The notes under the pieces are model-generated. The model searched no databases. It had not been told where the DNA came from and saw only the letters and a program-made list of their open reading frames with translations. A DNA stretch of 64,000 nucleotides, taken from the NCBI GenBank assembly GCA_958510825.1, contig OY294049.1, forward strand, positions 4,216,001 to 4,280,000, given 5' to 3'. Shown in pieces: positions 35,532 through 47,136 of this stretch. Within the stretch, counting starts at the first letter, position 1, and each line of letters begins with the position of its first letter. The translations under genes were made by a program, and so were the position numbers. The DNA is from Brachypterus glaber (Eukaryota; Arthropoda; Insecta; Coleoptera; Kateretidae).

Positions 35532-36240
35532 CACTGCCCAGTAAAAGAGCTTTCCCATTTTACACCTCCGCGTGTAAAATGGATTTTTTTATTATCAGAT
35601 TCACTTTCAGCAACCATAAAAACCTTAATATACCAATTTTCACGAAAACTACCCTCTGCCCCTTTGGGGGTGAAGTTAGAATTTTGTTATAATCAGATTC
35701 CCTTTCAACAACCTCAAAAACCCCAATATACCAATTTTTACGAAAACTACCCCTCACCCCTCAGGGGGTGGATTTAGAATATTTTTATTATCAGATTCAC
35801 TTTCAGCAACCTCAAAAACCCCAATACTCCAGTTTTCACGAAAACTACTTCCCATCCCTCAGGGGTGAAATTAGGAAAAAAAAATGTGATAATAAAAATC
35901 AATTTCACGCGCGGAGGTGAAAAATGGGAAAGCTCTTTTACTGAGCTTTGTTTTATTATCATATTTAGTTTCAGCAACCTTGAAAACCCCTATATACCAA
36001 CTTTCAGAAAATCACCCCCCACCCCTAAGGGGGTGGGTTTCAAAAAATATATTTCAAGATTAATTTTTATCAACCTCAAAACCCCTATCTACAAATTTTC
36101 ACGAAAATTTGGAAAACATTTCAAAACATTTACCCCCTCACCCCCTCGGGGGTGGAGTTAGAGAAATTTTATTATCAGATTCAATTTCAGCAACCTTAAA
36201 AACCTCTATATAGCAATTTTAAATTTTTTCTAAAAAAAAT
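35532..36240 (+). mobile_element. CACTGCCCAG element, copy C with extended tandem array
   Basis: Begins CACTGCCCAGTAAAAGAGCT after TA. Units with CAGATTCACTTTCAGCAACC, AAAACCCCAATATACCAATT and CCCTCAGGGGGTGGATTTAG repeat about every 110-120 bp. An internal inverted end (AGGTGAAAAATGGGAAAGCT, 35914-35945) is followed by at least two more units. The open frames crossing the units are repeat artefacts. Confidence 0.75.
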
Positions 36241-36289
36241 GAATTTTTCCCCATTTGCCCCCCTTGCCGCACGCCAACGTTTACCAAAA

Positions 36290-36490
36290 ACAATCCCGAG
36301 CGAGAACTTTTGATAACATACCTGTATGCCAAAATTCAAGTCTCTAGCTTAAAGCGTTCTTAAGTTATAGTGCTTACAAGATTTCTCGGACAGACCGATC
36401 GACCGATGGACCGATAATTTTTTTTTTGCTTGAAATTGATTTATATCGACATAAAACGTCATAAAACGCAAAAATTCGCAAAAAAAAAAT
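36290..36490 (+). repeat. Family X-related GACCGATCGACCG block
   Basis: AAGCGTTCTTAAGTTATAGT, CGGACAGACCGATCGACCG and ATATCGACATAAAACGTCAT match the block at 6722-6935. Confidence 0.5.
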
Positions 36491-36499
36491 TGAAAATTT

Positions 36500-36623
36500 T
36501 AACCGTCGTAGTCGGAGGCCTCTTCTACCTTCATATTATTAATACATTGGTATATTTTAATTGAGTTTGAAGATTTGTATCATTATTATTATATTCAGGA
36601 TTGTCCTCCGACTGCGACGGTTA
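36500..36623. mobile_element. Small inverted-repeat element (AACCGTCGTAGTCGGAGG)
   Basis: TAACCGTCGTAGTCGGAGGC at the left pairs with TCCTCCGACTGCGACGGTTA at the right. The centre is ATT-rich. Confidence 0.7.
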
Positions 36624-36754
36624 CTATATAATTTTAATTTTCGTTATTCTTGTTTTAAACTTTTTAATCAGTCGGGTGTTTTTTTTTTAATTAAATTAAT
36701 TATTTAAAACTTTTTAAACTTTTTTTTTGTAAATAAACCGTTTTTAAGTTTCAT

Positions 36755-37280
36755 TTTACGCTGATGAATACAGCTAATATAGTCGAAACATGTACAAATA
36801 CAGCTATAATTTTATTATTATTATTCATGGGACCAAGACGCATCTCCGATACCTTTTTTATAACAATTGAACGAGTTTTTCATTTGTGCTCTTTATAAAT
36901 CCCTGATAATAGCAGCCCAAATATGCGAAACATAGAGTTTTATATAACCCATGTCACCCGCGATATCAAGACAAATAGTTTGACACCTCAATAGTCAAAT
37001 TCGGATTAGGCGTTTAGTCTGTAGAGCAAATTCGTTATTTTATGCTGATGAATATAGTGGACAAATATATCTATAACTATAATTCTTTTATTCATGTTAT
37101 CAAGACGCATCGTTTGATACCTTATTTATAAAATTAGGATGAGTTTTCATTTTTTCTGTTTATAAATCCCTGATGATGACAGGTCAAATAGGCGAAACAT
37201 GGATTTTTATATAGCCTATGTCACCAGCTGCATAAAGACGAATCGTTTGACACCTCAATTTTCAAATTCGGTCAACACTT
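36755..37280 (+). repeat. Tandem array with hammerhead-like cores in each monomer
   Basis: Two ~285-bp repeats (36757-37010 and 37042-37275), each made of two related half-units, giving four monomers of about 125-160 bp. All share an AAGACG(C/A)ATC(G)TTTGA-type segment. Each monomer carries a CTGATGA-type element: 36761 CTGATGA...CGAAAC, 36903 CTGATAA...CGAAAC, 37045 CTGATGA (GAAAC lost), 37170 CTGATGA...CGAAAC. At 37164-37206 an AAATCC/GGATTT pair closes the core as helix I would. Helix II is mismatched in every unit, so these look like decayed hammerhead ribozymes in satellite context (inference). Confidence 0.55.
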
Positions 37281-37350
37281 ACAAATTAAAAATATCCCAA
37301 TAAAATTCAATTAAGTTAAAACTTAAAGGAAAAAATACTTGCAACTGCGA

Positions 37351-37605
37351 GGAGTATTCTATGGAATGCGAAGCATTATAAATCTTCACGGCTTGTTTTT
37401 ATTAGTACTGGTTTGGCATTGCATAATATTATAGATATAATTAATTATAATAGTGAATTAAATATCGTATTTATTACAAAATATAACATAGTGGCGCCTC
37501 CGCCATAATTGTAAATCAATGGAAAATACAAACAAGCCGTAAAGATATGTATACTATTCACAGTATGTAAATGGTATATTGCATTTTCCTAAATACTTTA
37601 AAAAA
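37351..37605. repeat. Two family X left ends in inverted arrangement
   Basis: 37351-37400 is the end in reverse (TATGGAATGCGAAGCATTAT ... TTCACGGCTTG). 37530-37605 is the end forward (ACAAGCCGTAAAGATATGTA ... GGTATATTGCATTTTCC). GTGGCGCCTCCGCC lies between them. Confidence 0.6.
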
Positions 37606-38726
37606 TAATTTTCAAAAATAAAAATAGCTTTTTTTTAATAAAGATCTTTTTTTTTAAACAAAAAAAAAGTTGAAAATAACAATTTTTTTTCAAAAGTCCA
37701 AAAAACCAACTATTTCAAATGTTTTCTATTTTTTTTTATTTTCTTTTTGTGAAAAACATAAAAGTTCTGTTTTGAAAATATTAACTGTGCGATTTTTAAT
37801 TTACTATCTAGCTTGAAAAAAACAGACCATAGTTCAAGCAAATATTGAAGTTTATATCACCATTATCAAGTGAGCTAGAAAAAAGTACACTCACATATTT
37901 CTGGAGAATTTCATAAGCATTATTAATAAAATATATTTTTTATAAATCCAAAATCCAAAAGTGTTTCTTTACATCAAGATATCGACACATAGTGCACAAT
38001 GTTTGACCATTTTCTTAAAAACTAAGAAAACAATTTTGAACAGATATTTTCTTGAGAATTTTATAAGCTTTCTTTTTTATTACTTATTGTAAAAAAAATA
38101 ACTGGAAGTTATTTGCAAAAAACTTTAAAAGTGACTATTTACCCACATTTGGACTTACAGAAGAGTACTGGAAAAAAGTTCTAAGTACAAATGTGCGTTT
38201 CTTTGTTTGGGAATATGGCAGCTCACTTGTACTTTTTTGAACTTAATGGGTTCAAAGAGGAGAGCGCTCGAGCGTCTTATTAAAGTGTGAGTAATATAGA
38301 AGCAGCCCATCTAAGGACACTACATCGATGGCGCCGCCACTGAACTAATCCAGAGTTGAAGGATTTAATTTAACGGCGTCATTTTGTCGTACAGAGTGGG
38401 GGGGGGCAACCGCCCCCCTGGTACTTTTGAATTGAGCCATTAGGCCTTAAAAATTAAGAATGTTTAAAGCAATAAATATCTGTCTTCTTTAGTTACCTTA
38501 TAATGTGTAAAAATTATAATTAAATTAATAGTTATAATAATTTTTTTAGCACAATTACCAATTTTCGTTGATACCACAAATTTTAGTTTTGGCCTTCCCC
38601 TGGCAAAATCTGAAATGACGCCTGTGTTTAAAATAGATCATCTAGGACACCAGAAAGTTTAAGGCTTACAAGCCCATTGTATATATATATTGAGTATATC
38701 GCCTCTATTAATTTTTCCATTTTAAA
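37606..38726. other. Gene-free stretch
   Basis: A/T homopolymers to 37740, then undistinguished sequence. A GGGGGGGGGCAACCGCCCCCC inverted G/C patch is at 38399-38420. Confidence 0.45.
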
Positions 38727-39120
38727 TTGAACCGGTGAGAGCATGAAGGGAAAGATTGTACTTGATCAACTTACGGCAATTAACAAAAAAAACTTTATAG
38801 AAATGTTTAATAAGTGGTTTCTTTTTAAAACTTTTAGTTTAGCTCTGATGTGTAGTAAAAATTGGTTTCCCTTCTTGATCTCAGCTGACTAAAGTTTTAG
38901 GCTAATTAAAAAAAACATTCAGACTTTATGAAATTCGTGGAATGTTTCCCTTCTTTGTCTCAATCACATATTTAATGTGTTACTGGGGCATAATAGTTTG
39001 TGATATGTTTACTTTTTTTGTGTCAACAGATGCGTTTCAAACCAAGGAACAAATTGGCTATCTCAGTCAATTTCGTCCAAAAAGTGCAATCTTTCCCCTC
39101 TTGATCTCACCGATTCAATT
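38727..39120. mobile_element. Inverted-repeat element (ATTGAACCGGTGAGAGCATG)
   Basis: ATTGAACCGGTGAGAGCATG, AAGGGAAAGATTGTACTT at the left pairs with AAGTGCAATCTTTCCCCTCT, TGATCTCACCGATTCAAT at the right. Additional TTTCCCTTCTT(T/G)(G/A)TCTCA segments occur inside. No gene. Confidence 0.7.
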
Positions 39121-39897
39121 GAATCCAACACCCTTTAATTTTAAATAAAAATCTATAACTTAGCACAAAAATATTAGAAAAAAAAATAAGTTTTCCTAAT
39201 ACGCAAAACATTGAGCAAAACATGTTATAGTCTCTAGTGAAAATAACTTTTTATATTCAAAATGTGCACTTCTACGTAAAAGAGTACGCAAAAAAAATTT
39301 AATTACTAGTGGAAAAAACTTAACTTTTGATATTTAAACTAGAGCTAAAAACAACTGTTTCTATGAAGGTGTTGGATAAAATTTATTTCTATATTTGCAA
39401 TTTCCGCACATACCAAATATGTTTGTAAGGTTATGCTCTACTAACTGACTTAAATTTATCTATTCAATTTACATTAACTTACTTATTGAAAAATATAATT
39501 TTAAAATTCACAAGATAAATGAACCCACAAGTATTGAAGTAAAATGAGGCATGAAGAAATGGGTACCTTAGTTATTTTTTGAGAATTCCTCCCCCTCCAT
39601 AATAGACCCAAAACTTACAGAAATCCAATGAATTTAAATTAAATTTAAATTTTTTACACTTTTTCGGTAGAAACTTTTTTAAAAATACATAATTTTAAAA
39701 GGATATTTCTACTTATTAAGTTAAACATCAAAAATAATATAGAATATTTAAAAAGTTACAGGGAACTAGTAGGTATTTACTTTTTACCTTTTTTTAGCCA
39801 TCAAGTTGTGAAAATCGCTATCTTTAAGAATTTTTTGTTTCTGCCCCTCCTTGTGGGTACCAGCAACAAAATTTGGGTTTTAAGGATTGTATGTACA

Positions 39898-40725
39898 GGC
39901 TGTAGAATCTACTGTAACAGACTGTTACTAACAGTGCCCTGGTAGACAAATCTAACTTAACACAACATTAGATTAGTGACATTTTTATGTTTAGTCTCAA
40001 ACGTTATACAAAAACGTTATAAAATATATAAATCTAACCTTAAAAGCTAACGTTTGACAAAAACGTTATAAAATATATAAATATTTTGAAAATTTCGATT
40101 ATTAATACGTAAGCTATAGTAGAAAATACTCATTTCAGACAGCTATGTGCCTAGGTTTGATAATTATTTATTATTTCTATAATAAGTTTTAAAAAAATAT
40201 CCCCCAAAAGTCAAAATTATAGTAAGTCTGGCAACGCTGTATTAGAATTGAAAAAATATTTTAAGATTCTGAATGTATAAATAAATATTAACTAACTTAA
40301 TATAAAGTTTTTCTGAGTGGTAAAAGTATAACAGCATATTACACGAAAAATATTTAGGGCCACCTAAAAAGATGGTTATTTTATAAATAAATGTAACGAA
40401 ATTATGTTTAAAAATATTATGATTGCTAAAATATATTAAGATTTATTTATGTGAATAAATTTGCCTCCAGCTGCAATTTTTTGATCCAGGTAGAAATTTC
40501 CTAGTTGGCCACGCCCCCTCCGAAAGTTAGAAATTAAACGTATTTCTAACTTAAAAATCTAACGTTAGATTAATGTTTGTAACTAACGTTTGATTCTAAC
40601 GTTAAAAAGCGGGACATTTGCACATATTTTATAACGTACTTTTATACAGTTTTATAACGTTAGAAAAACGTTATTCTAACGTTAAATTTCTACTAGGGTG
40701 TACTATTACAGTAGATTTACACTGC
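39898..40725. mobile_element. Inverted-repeat element rich in AACGTT
   Basis: GTAGAATCTACTGTAACAGA ... GCCCTGGTAGACAAATCTAA at the left pairs with TTTCTACTAGGGTGTACTAT, TACAGTAGATTTACAC at the right. Subterminal regions hold many (T)AACGTTATA(A/C) units on both sides. No ORF. Superfamily unknown to me. Confidence 0.65.
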
Positions 40726-40979
40726 ATAATAAAGATGTTAATATGGGTTCTGTTCTTCTGAAAGTACATAAGTAGGTATCTAAATAATTTATAGCAGGGT
40801 CTGAAAAATATGCTATAAAATAATATTCCTTTATTGCAGTAAAGATTCTGATAAAATTTAGTTTTAAAAGGTAAAAATGCTAAAAGTAAAATAATAACAT
40901 TTAGTAGATTTATAGTTTAAGATTAAACGGATTAAACATCCTTTATGGTCTTTATATAGCATTTAAGACGATTTAAGAT

Positions 40980-41564
40980 AATTTATAATATTTATTCAAC
41001 AAATAATTCTAAATGATGTTCAATAAACATTGTTTATATTGGGAAAATATTGGGGGAGTATTTAATTGCACGTCTAAATAGTTAACTCGCACGGCGCGCC
41101 GCGGCGGGTCATCCACGACAAAATAAAATTAAATGATAGACAATTTCAACACGACAAATTAATTATTTACTACAGTCAAAAAAGATACTTTGCACGACAT
41201 CGATGCATTGTCCGAGAGGTTTGCACATTTATCCAGTTAAAAGAAGAAGAAAACTAAAATATGAATTTGTGGGTTATTTTATGTTTTTGAATCTTTTTTT
41301 GAGGAAAGCGTTGGTTTACGTTGGTTTTGTGCTTCTTTGGTATTTTACTTTTAATGGGGGCCGGCCCGGGCCGTTGGTTTACGTTGGTTTTGTGCTTGTT
41401 TGGAGTTTTTTTTTAATGAGGGCATTTGGTTTACGTTAACGTTTGTAAAAAATTACCTATGGTCTGTTTTTTCAAGCAAGATAGTAAATTTAAAATCGCA
41501 ATATTTTCAAAACAGATTCGAATATTGGATGTGCAAATATACTGCGTAGTTTATTTTATAAAAC
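40980..41564. other. Sequence left of the gap, with GC-rich motifs and a duplicated 28-mer
   Basis: CTCGCACGGCGCGCCGCGGC at 41087-41106 and GGCCGGCCCGGGCC at 41358-41372 are unusually GC-rich here. CGTTGGTTTACGTTGGTTTT plus GTGCTT occurs at 41309 and again at 41372, with a partial third copy at 41426. The frames crossing it contain the duplication and are not supported as genes. Confidence 0.5.
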
Positions 41565-41764
41565 NNNNNNNNNNNNNNNNNNNNNNNNNNNNNNNNNNNN
41601 NNNNNNNNNNNNNNNNNNNNNNNNNNNNNNNNNNNNNNNNNNNNNNNNNNNNNNNNNNNNNNNNNNNNNNNNNNNNNNNNNNNNNNNNNNNNNNNNNNNN
41701 NNNNNNNNNNNNNNNNNNNNNNNNNNNNNNNNNNNNNNNNNNNNNNNNNNNNNNNNNNNNNNNN
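41565..41764. other. Assembly gap, 200 N
   Basis: Exactly 200 N, consistent with a fixed-size scaffold gap. The true length is unknown. Confidence 0.98.
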
Positions 41765-41792
41765 AGTCGTTTCCCTATTTTGTCGTATTTAT

Positions 41793-42040
41793 GGGAGGAT
41801 TGGTGTAATGGTCTACCGCGTCTGTACATGACAAGTTTACCAGCCAACTAGCGTAAGTTCGATTCTTACTGCCTTTTTCAGTTATTTTATAATTTAAATT
41901 TGGCGAAGACGTAAGTCAAGCGAACACTCCCTATAAAAACTGGTTCGAAAGTCAGTAAAGCCGGTGGTTCCCTCTACTACTAGCCCACACAAGTCCTGGA
42001 CTTAGGGGATGCTTAATTAAGTAGAATAGGACGAGGTTAA
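41793..42040 (+). mobile_element. tRNA-derived SINE, copy 2 (plus)
   Basis: The head begins GGGAGGATTGGTGTAATGGT (A-box-like) and has GTAAGTTCGATTCTTAC (B-box-like T-arm, 41860-41876). The body matches copy 1: GCCTTTTTCAGTT, AATTTGGCGAAG(A/G)CG, GGTTCGAAAGTCA, GCCGGTGGTTCCCTCTACTA, AGTCCTGGACTTAGGGGATG, TTAATTAAGTAGAATAG. The tail becomes AATGT-rich. The head differs clearly from copy 1. Confidence 0.85.
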
Positions 42041-42490
42041 GCAAACATTTAAAGTAATGTAATGTAATTGCCTTTTCTGCCGTGAAAACACCTCTTTAGC
42101 ACTTTAAATACCTATTCTGTCCTGCGAATGCCTACTCTGTTTACCTTTTTTGGCGTTTGGTTTCTTTCCTTGTCGTGCCTAATGCTTTTTCTTTCGTTAT
42201 CAATACCTCTTTTGTCGTGCAATTTATTGCAATCCGTTTATATTTATAATGAAATGTAGTACGAATTTTGATAAACGGTTTTTAAAAGCTATTTATTACT
42301 ACCCGGAGAGCTGGACGCGATTCGATCTACTAATAAATTTACTGTGAAAGCAACAATGAGAGTAAAATGAATATTATATTTTTTTTACATTGGTATGATG
42401 TATTGATGGTTCTAAAAAATAAATATAAAAGTTTGGGAAATACAGGATGATTAAAAAATAAAGTACAAGATTCTAGGCTAGAATTATTCT

Positions 42491-42661
42491 ACACTATTAA
42501 CACAGTTTATTTGTGTGTACAAAATATTTGGTTAGATATGGTCAATTCAATTATTTGGTTGTGACAAATAAATTTTATTTCTGTCAAATAAACTATTTTG
42601 TTCTCATTAATAAATAATTGAAATTTAAATATTTAATTACATGAACTAAATATTTATATTA
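42491..42661 (+). mobile_element. MITE-like half element (ATATGGTCAATTCAATTATT)
   Basis: GTTAGATATGGTCAATTCAA, TTATTTGGTTGTGACAAATA and AACTATTTTGTTCTCATTAA match the inverse of 59210-59346. Confidence 0.6.
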
Positions 42662-43614
42662 CAAAACAAGTGGCAAAAGAAGCCTTATTAGACTATCATT
42701 ACGTATCATTAAAACTTAAGAGCTTTTACCATAATCACAATAAAAATGTAAAACTACAAAAGTGCATTGGCGCACAATTCCCCACCCCAAGGGGCAATGG
42801 TGCGCACCTGTTGGGGAATTATGCTCAAAAGATAAAAACAGAAAATAATGCAAAAATATTTATTAAACACAAGATTTGCATACATGTTTTCAAAAACTTA
42901 ATTTTTAAAAGAAAGTTTTAGAATTTTTGATCGTTTAATGAACGTTTCCAATACCCTTCTTTTAAAAATAATGTTTTTGAACATTTGTATAATTATTTTG
43001 TTTTCTACTTTTTAGTCGTAACACGTAATTATTAGAAAGGTTTTAACTTTAAAAACTTGTTTTTTTTATTTAATTTTATTACTACTTAATTGAATGAGGG
43101 AAATGCGCAAAATTACCCCATCATGAACTTAAAAATAAATCACTTTACATAACAAAAAGTATTTAATTAAATTTAACAAAATTGCATGAATAAATGCAAA
43201 TGATCATATCCTTCAAGAATATATTTATTTTAGAATAATCGGTCAAGAATTATGAACTTACCGTCCCATTTCGTACACGTGCAAAATAATAACAACATCA
43301 ATTCACACATATTTAAATATTGTGAACAACTTTCATTTGTCAGTCGCAGTTTTTATTGCTAGCGAATTGTTAGACACGCCCCTCAAGCATAGATGACAGA
43401 GATGTCCCAGAATACCTCGTAATATGAATTTTCGGTGGTGGGCACGGTTACCCACTGCGCACCGTTACCCTAATTTCCCCTAACAGTTCCCTATAAAGGG
43501 TTAGGGTATGGAACCTTAAAAACTAGTGTTAGGAATTACTAATTTAAATTTTATAACTCATAAACCATGCTTAACTATTTCCTCACAATATCGTGCCATG
43601 CCAACCCAGACAGC
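42662..43614. other. Gene-free stretch
   Basis: GCGCACAATTCCCCACCCCA at 42770 and ACTGCGCACCGTTACCC at 43456 may be decayed ends of one element (weak). The 83-codon frame at 42670 has no recognisable domain. Confidence 0.4.
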
Positions 43615-44258
43615 ACAAGGATGAATTAAAGAGATCTTAAAGATGTCGAAGCTCGTCATTCAAGACGTCTTGAGAACGTCGGTTTTCGCCGTATATGCAT
43701 CTTTAAGACGTCTTAACGACATCGTATGTTACAAAAGGTAACGTCTTTAAGACATCTTTTTTAAGACGCCTTACTGACGCCTTGCACAGGTGACTTTACA
43801 ACATAATACCCCCTCCCATTTACGTTGCTAGGTACGGTCGTATTGATATAAAAAGCGTAATAATAACTAGAATGAGAGGTAATTTGTTTGTCAAAAAAAG
43901 ATCTTAATTTTTTTTTTAATTTCTTTTATTTTTAATTTTTTCGTTTTCGTAAAAAGTAAATTAAAAATAAAATGATTTTTTTGTTATTTTTTGTTTTTCA
44001 AAAAAAGGTCTTAAAAAAAATGGTAATTTTTTTTAATAGTTGATTGTGGTTTGGACTTTTTATTTATTTTTAGCGATGAGTATCGAAGTTAAGACATCTT
44101 GTACAGATACTTAAAAGACATCTTATAGACATCATAATAAGATATCTTTTAACAATCCCTAAAAAGAACTCCATAAGATATCCTTTTCATGTCTTTAAGC
44201 GTCCAGACATAATTAAGATTTAAAAAAGACGTCTTTAAGATATCATGTGCTGTCTGGG
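43615..44258. mobile_element. Inverted-repeat element (CCCAGACAGCACA) with clustered AAGACGTCTT sites
   Basis: Ends CCCAGACAGCACAAG and ATGTGCTGTCTGGG. Both subterminal regions are packed with (T)TAAGACGTCTTAA-like palindromes and variants (AAGACATCTT, AAGATATCTT): at least four on the left (43665-43775) and at least five on the right (44090-44245). The centre is A/T homopolymer. No transposase. Confidence 0.75.
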
Positions 44259-44533
44259 AAGGTGTTTGGACTTTTCCTAAACGATATAACTTAGGATATT
44301 GTTCTTCTATTAGAATCTAATAATTAGGCATTAATCAAACTCAAATTTCTACATTATTGAGGCGGATCCAAACGTAATGAATTTAATACCATAGCGGCAC
44401 ATCTAATTTGAGAGCCAGCATCCATAAAATACTTATTTAATATAGATGTGTGTTAAACGTATAGGTAATACCTATACAGGTTTTAAAATGACTTTTTGTC
44501 AAAAATTAAAAAAAAAATCTTTTACGGAAATAA

Positions 44534-46990
44534 TTTAGACAGTCACTTGAATATATTTCCGAGTCCAACCCTAATGCAATTTTGCATATTTTTGGCGATT
44601 ACAATTTACCCAAGGTAAACTGGTTTTCAGATATAGATATTGAAAATATTTTTGGTATTGTTGATAAGCTAAAAATAGAAATTGTTAGAAACTGTGTCAA
44701 CTTTTTAAATTTAAATCAATTTAATAATGTACAAAATATTAATAATGTTATTTTGGATTTAGTTTTTTCTAGCGAAGATAATGTAAACGTTGTTGCTAGT
44801 GACTTTGTTCTGTCGAAAGTTGATAATCAACATCCTCCTCTAGAAATTTCAATACCCACTAACTGTAACTATGAGGCTCTTTCTAGTGTTATGAATTGGC
44901 GTTACAACTTTAAAATTGCAGATTATGAATTAATCAATAACTATTTAGGTAGCATTGATTGGAATAATATAATATCTCAAAATGTTGATTTAACTACAGC
45001 TGCTTTTTACGAGATTGTTAATGTGGCACTGGAAGTATATGTTCCAAAAATTAAAATTACTTCTAAAAAATATCCAGTTTGGTTTAGTGTTGAAACTATA
45101 AAATGTTTAAAAACCAAAAACAAGTTGTATAATAAATATAAACAAACTCATAATAGTTTAATCCTCTCCAAATATAAAAATGCACGCCTTAATTCTAAAA
45201 AACTAATTGAAAAGGATTATAACTTTTTTATTAATAATACGCAGACGAATATAAATAAAAATAATATAAAATCATTTTGGAGTTATATAAACTAAAAAAA
45301 GAAATCGCATGGTCTTCCTAAATGCATGCATTTAGGGGATCTTAAATCAGAAAATGGTCAAGCTATAGCAAACATGTTTGCTGATTACTTTAAATCAGTT
45401 TATACTTCTAAGAGTAATCCTAATAATTATAGTATAAATGAATCACAGTACAATAATTTAAATCTTAATATTTCCAAATGTGATGTAACAGTTGAAGATG
45501 TATTTCGTAAATTATCATGTTTGCCTGATAAATTGAATTCAGGGCCTGATAAAATTCCGCCTTTTTTCCTAAAAAGAACATGCGCTTCGCTGTCTTATCC
45601 CATATCATCATTATATAATGTATCTCTATCCCAAGGATTCTTTCCAAGTATTTGGAAAGAAACTTACATAACTCCTATTCACAAGTCCGGCGATAAGAGC
45701 AACGTAGTCAATTATCGCCCGATCAGCGGCCTTTCTACCCTAGCCAAAGTTTTTGAGCAACTGGTAACTGAACATATTACACCTTTAATTCGTAATTTAA
45801 TTAATTCTAAGCAGCATGGTTTTTCTAAAGGGAAATCAACAGTTACAAACTTATTAATTTACTCAAATTATATTTTTAGTGCTATGGAGTTAGGTATTCA
45901 AGTTGATTCTATCTATACAGATTTCAAAAAGGCATTTGATCGGGTTGATATTGGTTTACTTCTTCTAAAACTCAAATTGTATGGCATAACTGGTCCACTG
46001 TATAACTGGTTAAAAAGTTATCTCACTGATAGAAAGCAAATAGTTGTAATATTAGGATTTTTTTCATATTTAATAGATGTAACATCAGGCGTGCCTCAAG
46101 GCTCTCACTTAGGACCTATCCTCTTTTTGCTTTTCATCAATGACATTGTTTACTGCATCTGGTTTTGTGAGGTGCTATTATTTGCCGATGATTTAAAACT
46201 TTTTAAGACAATAACTTCACTTAATGATTACCAGTTGTTACAGTCGGACTTAAACCGAATCACCGAATGGTGTAGAAATAATTTTCTAGATCTTAATATA
46301 AGCAAATGCAAGGTTATATCCTTTTCAAAAAGAGTTGAGATCTTGAATTTTAATTATTTTGTTTTAAATACTGAACTTGAAAGAGTCTCTAGTATAGCAG
46401 ATTTGGGGGTCTTATTTGATACTAAAATGACATTTGTTCCACATATAAACAATATTGTTAATAAGGCGCTCAGAATGTGTGGTTTTGTTATAAGACAATG
46501 TCAAGATTTTACAAATATTCCTGCTATAGTCTTACTTTTCAATACTTTTTCTCGTAGCATTCTGGAATATGCGTCCATTATATGGAGACCGTCATACCAG
46601 TGTCACATTAACCTTATTGAAAAAGTTCAGAAAAAAATTACTAAATTTTTGCTATATAAGCTAAAGATTTCTAATGATATTAGTTATAATGACAAGTTAT
46701 CCCTTTTAGAATTGGAGTCACTGGCAAATAGACGTATTAATATTGATAAAATATTTATGTATAAGCTTTTCAACAATTTAATTACTTGTCCTGATATTTT
46801 AAAACTTTTTTACTTTCGTGCATCTTCTGTTCATACTCGTAATACAAACTTGTTACACATTCCCTTTTCAAGAACCAATTTTTTTCAGTTTAGTCCAATT
46901 CCTAGATTGGCTAGAAATTTAAATCAGTGTAATATTGATATTTTTAACATAACCTTAGTAGGTTTTAAGAAATATCTTAAAAATGTTTAA
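44534..46990 (+). pseudogene. LINE ORF2: partial endonuclease plus reverse transcriptase, one in-frame stop
   Basis: One frame runs from just after a stop at 44531-44533 to TAA at 46988-46990. Endonuclease part: LHIFGDYNLP at 44582-44611 and a NQHPPLEI motif near 44826, which are the GDxN and HP-type motifs of APE-like endonuclease. RT part: YRPISGLSTLAKVFE (~45713), DFKKAFDRVD (~45920), GVPQGSHLGPILFLLFIND (~46090) and FADDLKLF (~46183, the catalytic DD). A C-terminal region follows with ILEYASIIWRP and TNLLHIPFSRT. The stop TAA at 45293-45295 lies in the linker. Codons on both sides are in the same frame and no other break is visible, so the copy is fairly young but dead as it stands. Confidence 0.9.
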
Positions 46991-47136
46991 TTGTTTAATT
47001 ATTTTACTTTTATAGGTACTTAGTTATTTATTAAGTATTTAGTTATTATTACAAAATTGTTTTTTCTTACGTATTGTACTACTTGGATTTTTTCTGTAAT
47101 GTACAACAATAAATAAAATAAAAAAAAATAAAAAAT
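44534..47136 (+). mobile_element. 5'-truncated CR1/Jockey-group LINE
   Basis: Spans the partial ORF2 (44534-46990), a ~110-bp 3' UTR and an A-rich tail with AATAAATAAAATAAAAAAAA at 47109-47136. The endonuclease N-terminus and any ORF1 are missing, so the copy is 5'-truncated as is common after incomplete reverse transcription. Confidence 0.85.

Noticed and set aside
35480..36161. Several 65-98-codon frames on both strands
   Set aside because: All fall in the CACTGCCCAG tandem units and repeat with them.
41426..41851. Open frame across the N gap
   Set aside because: Most of it is unknown sequence, so the frame is meaningless.
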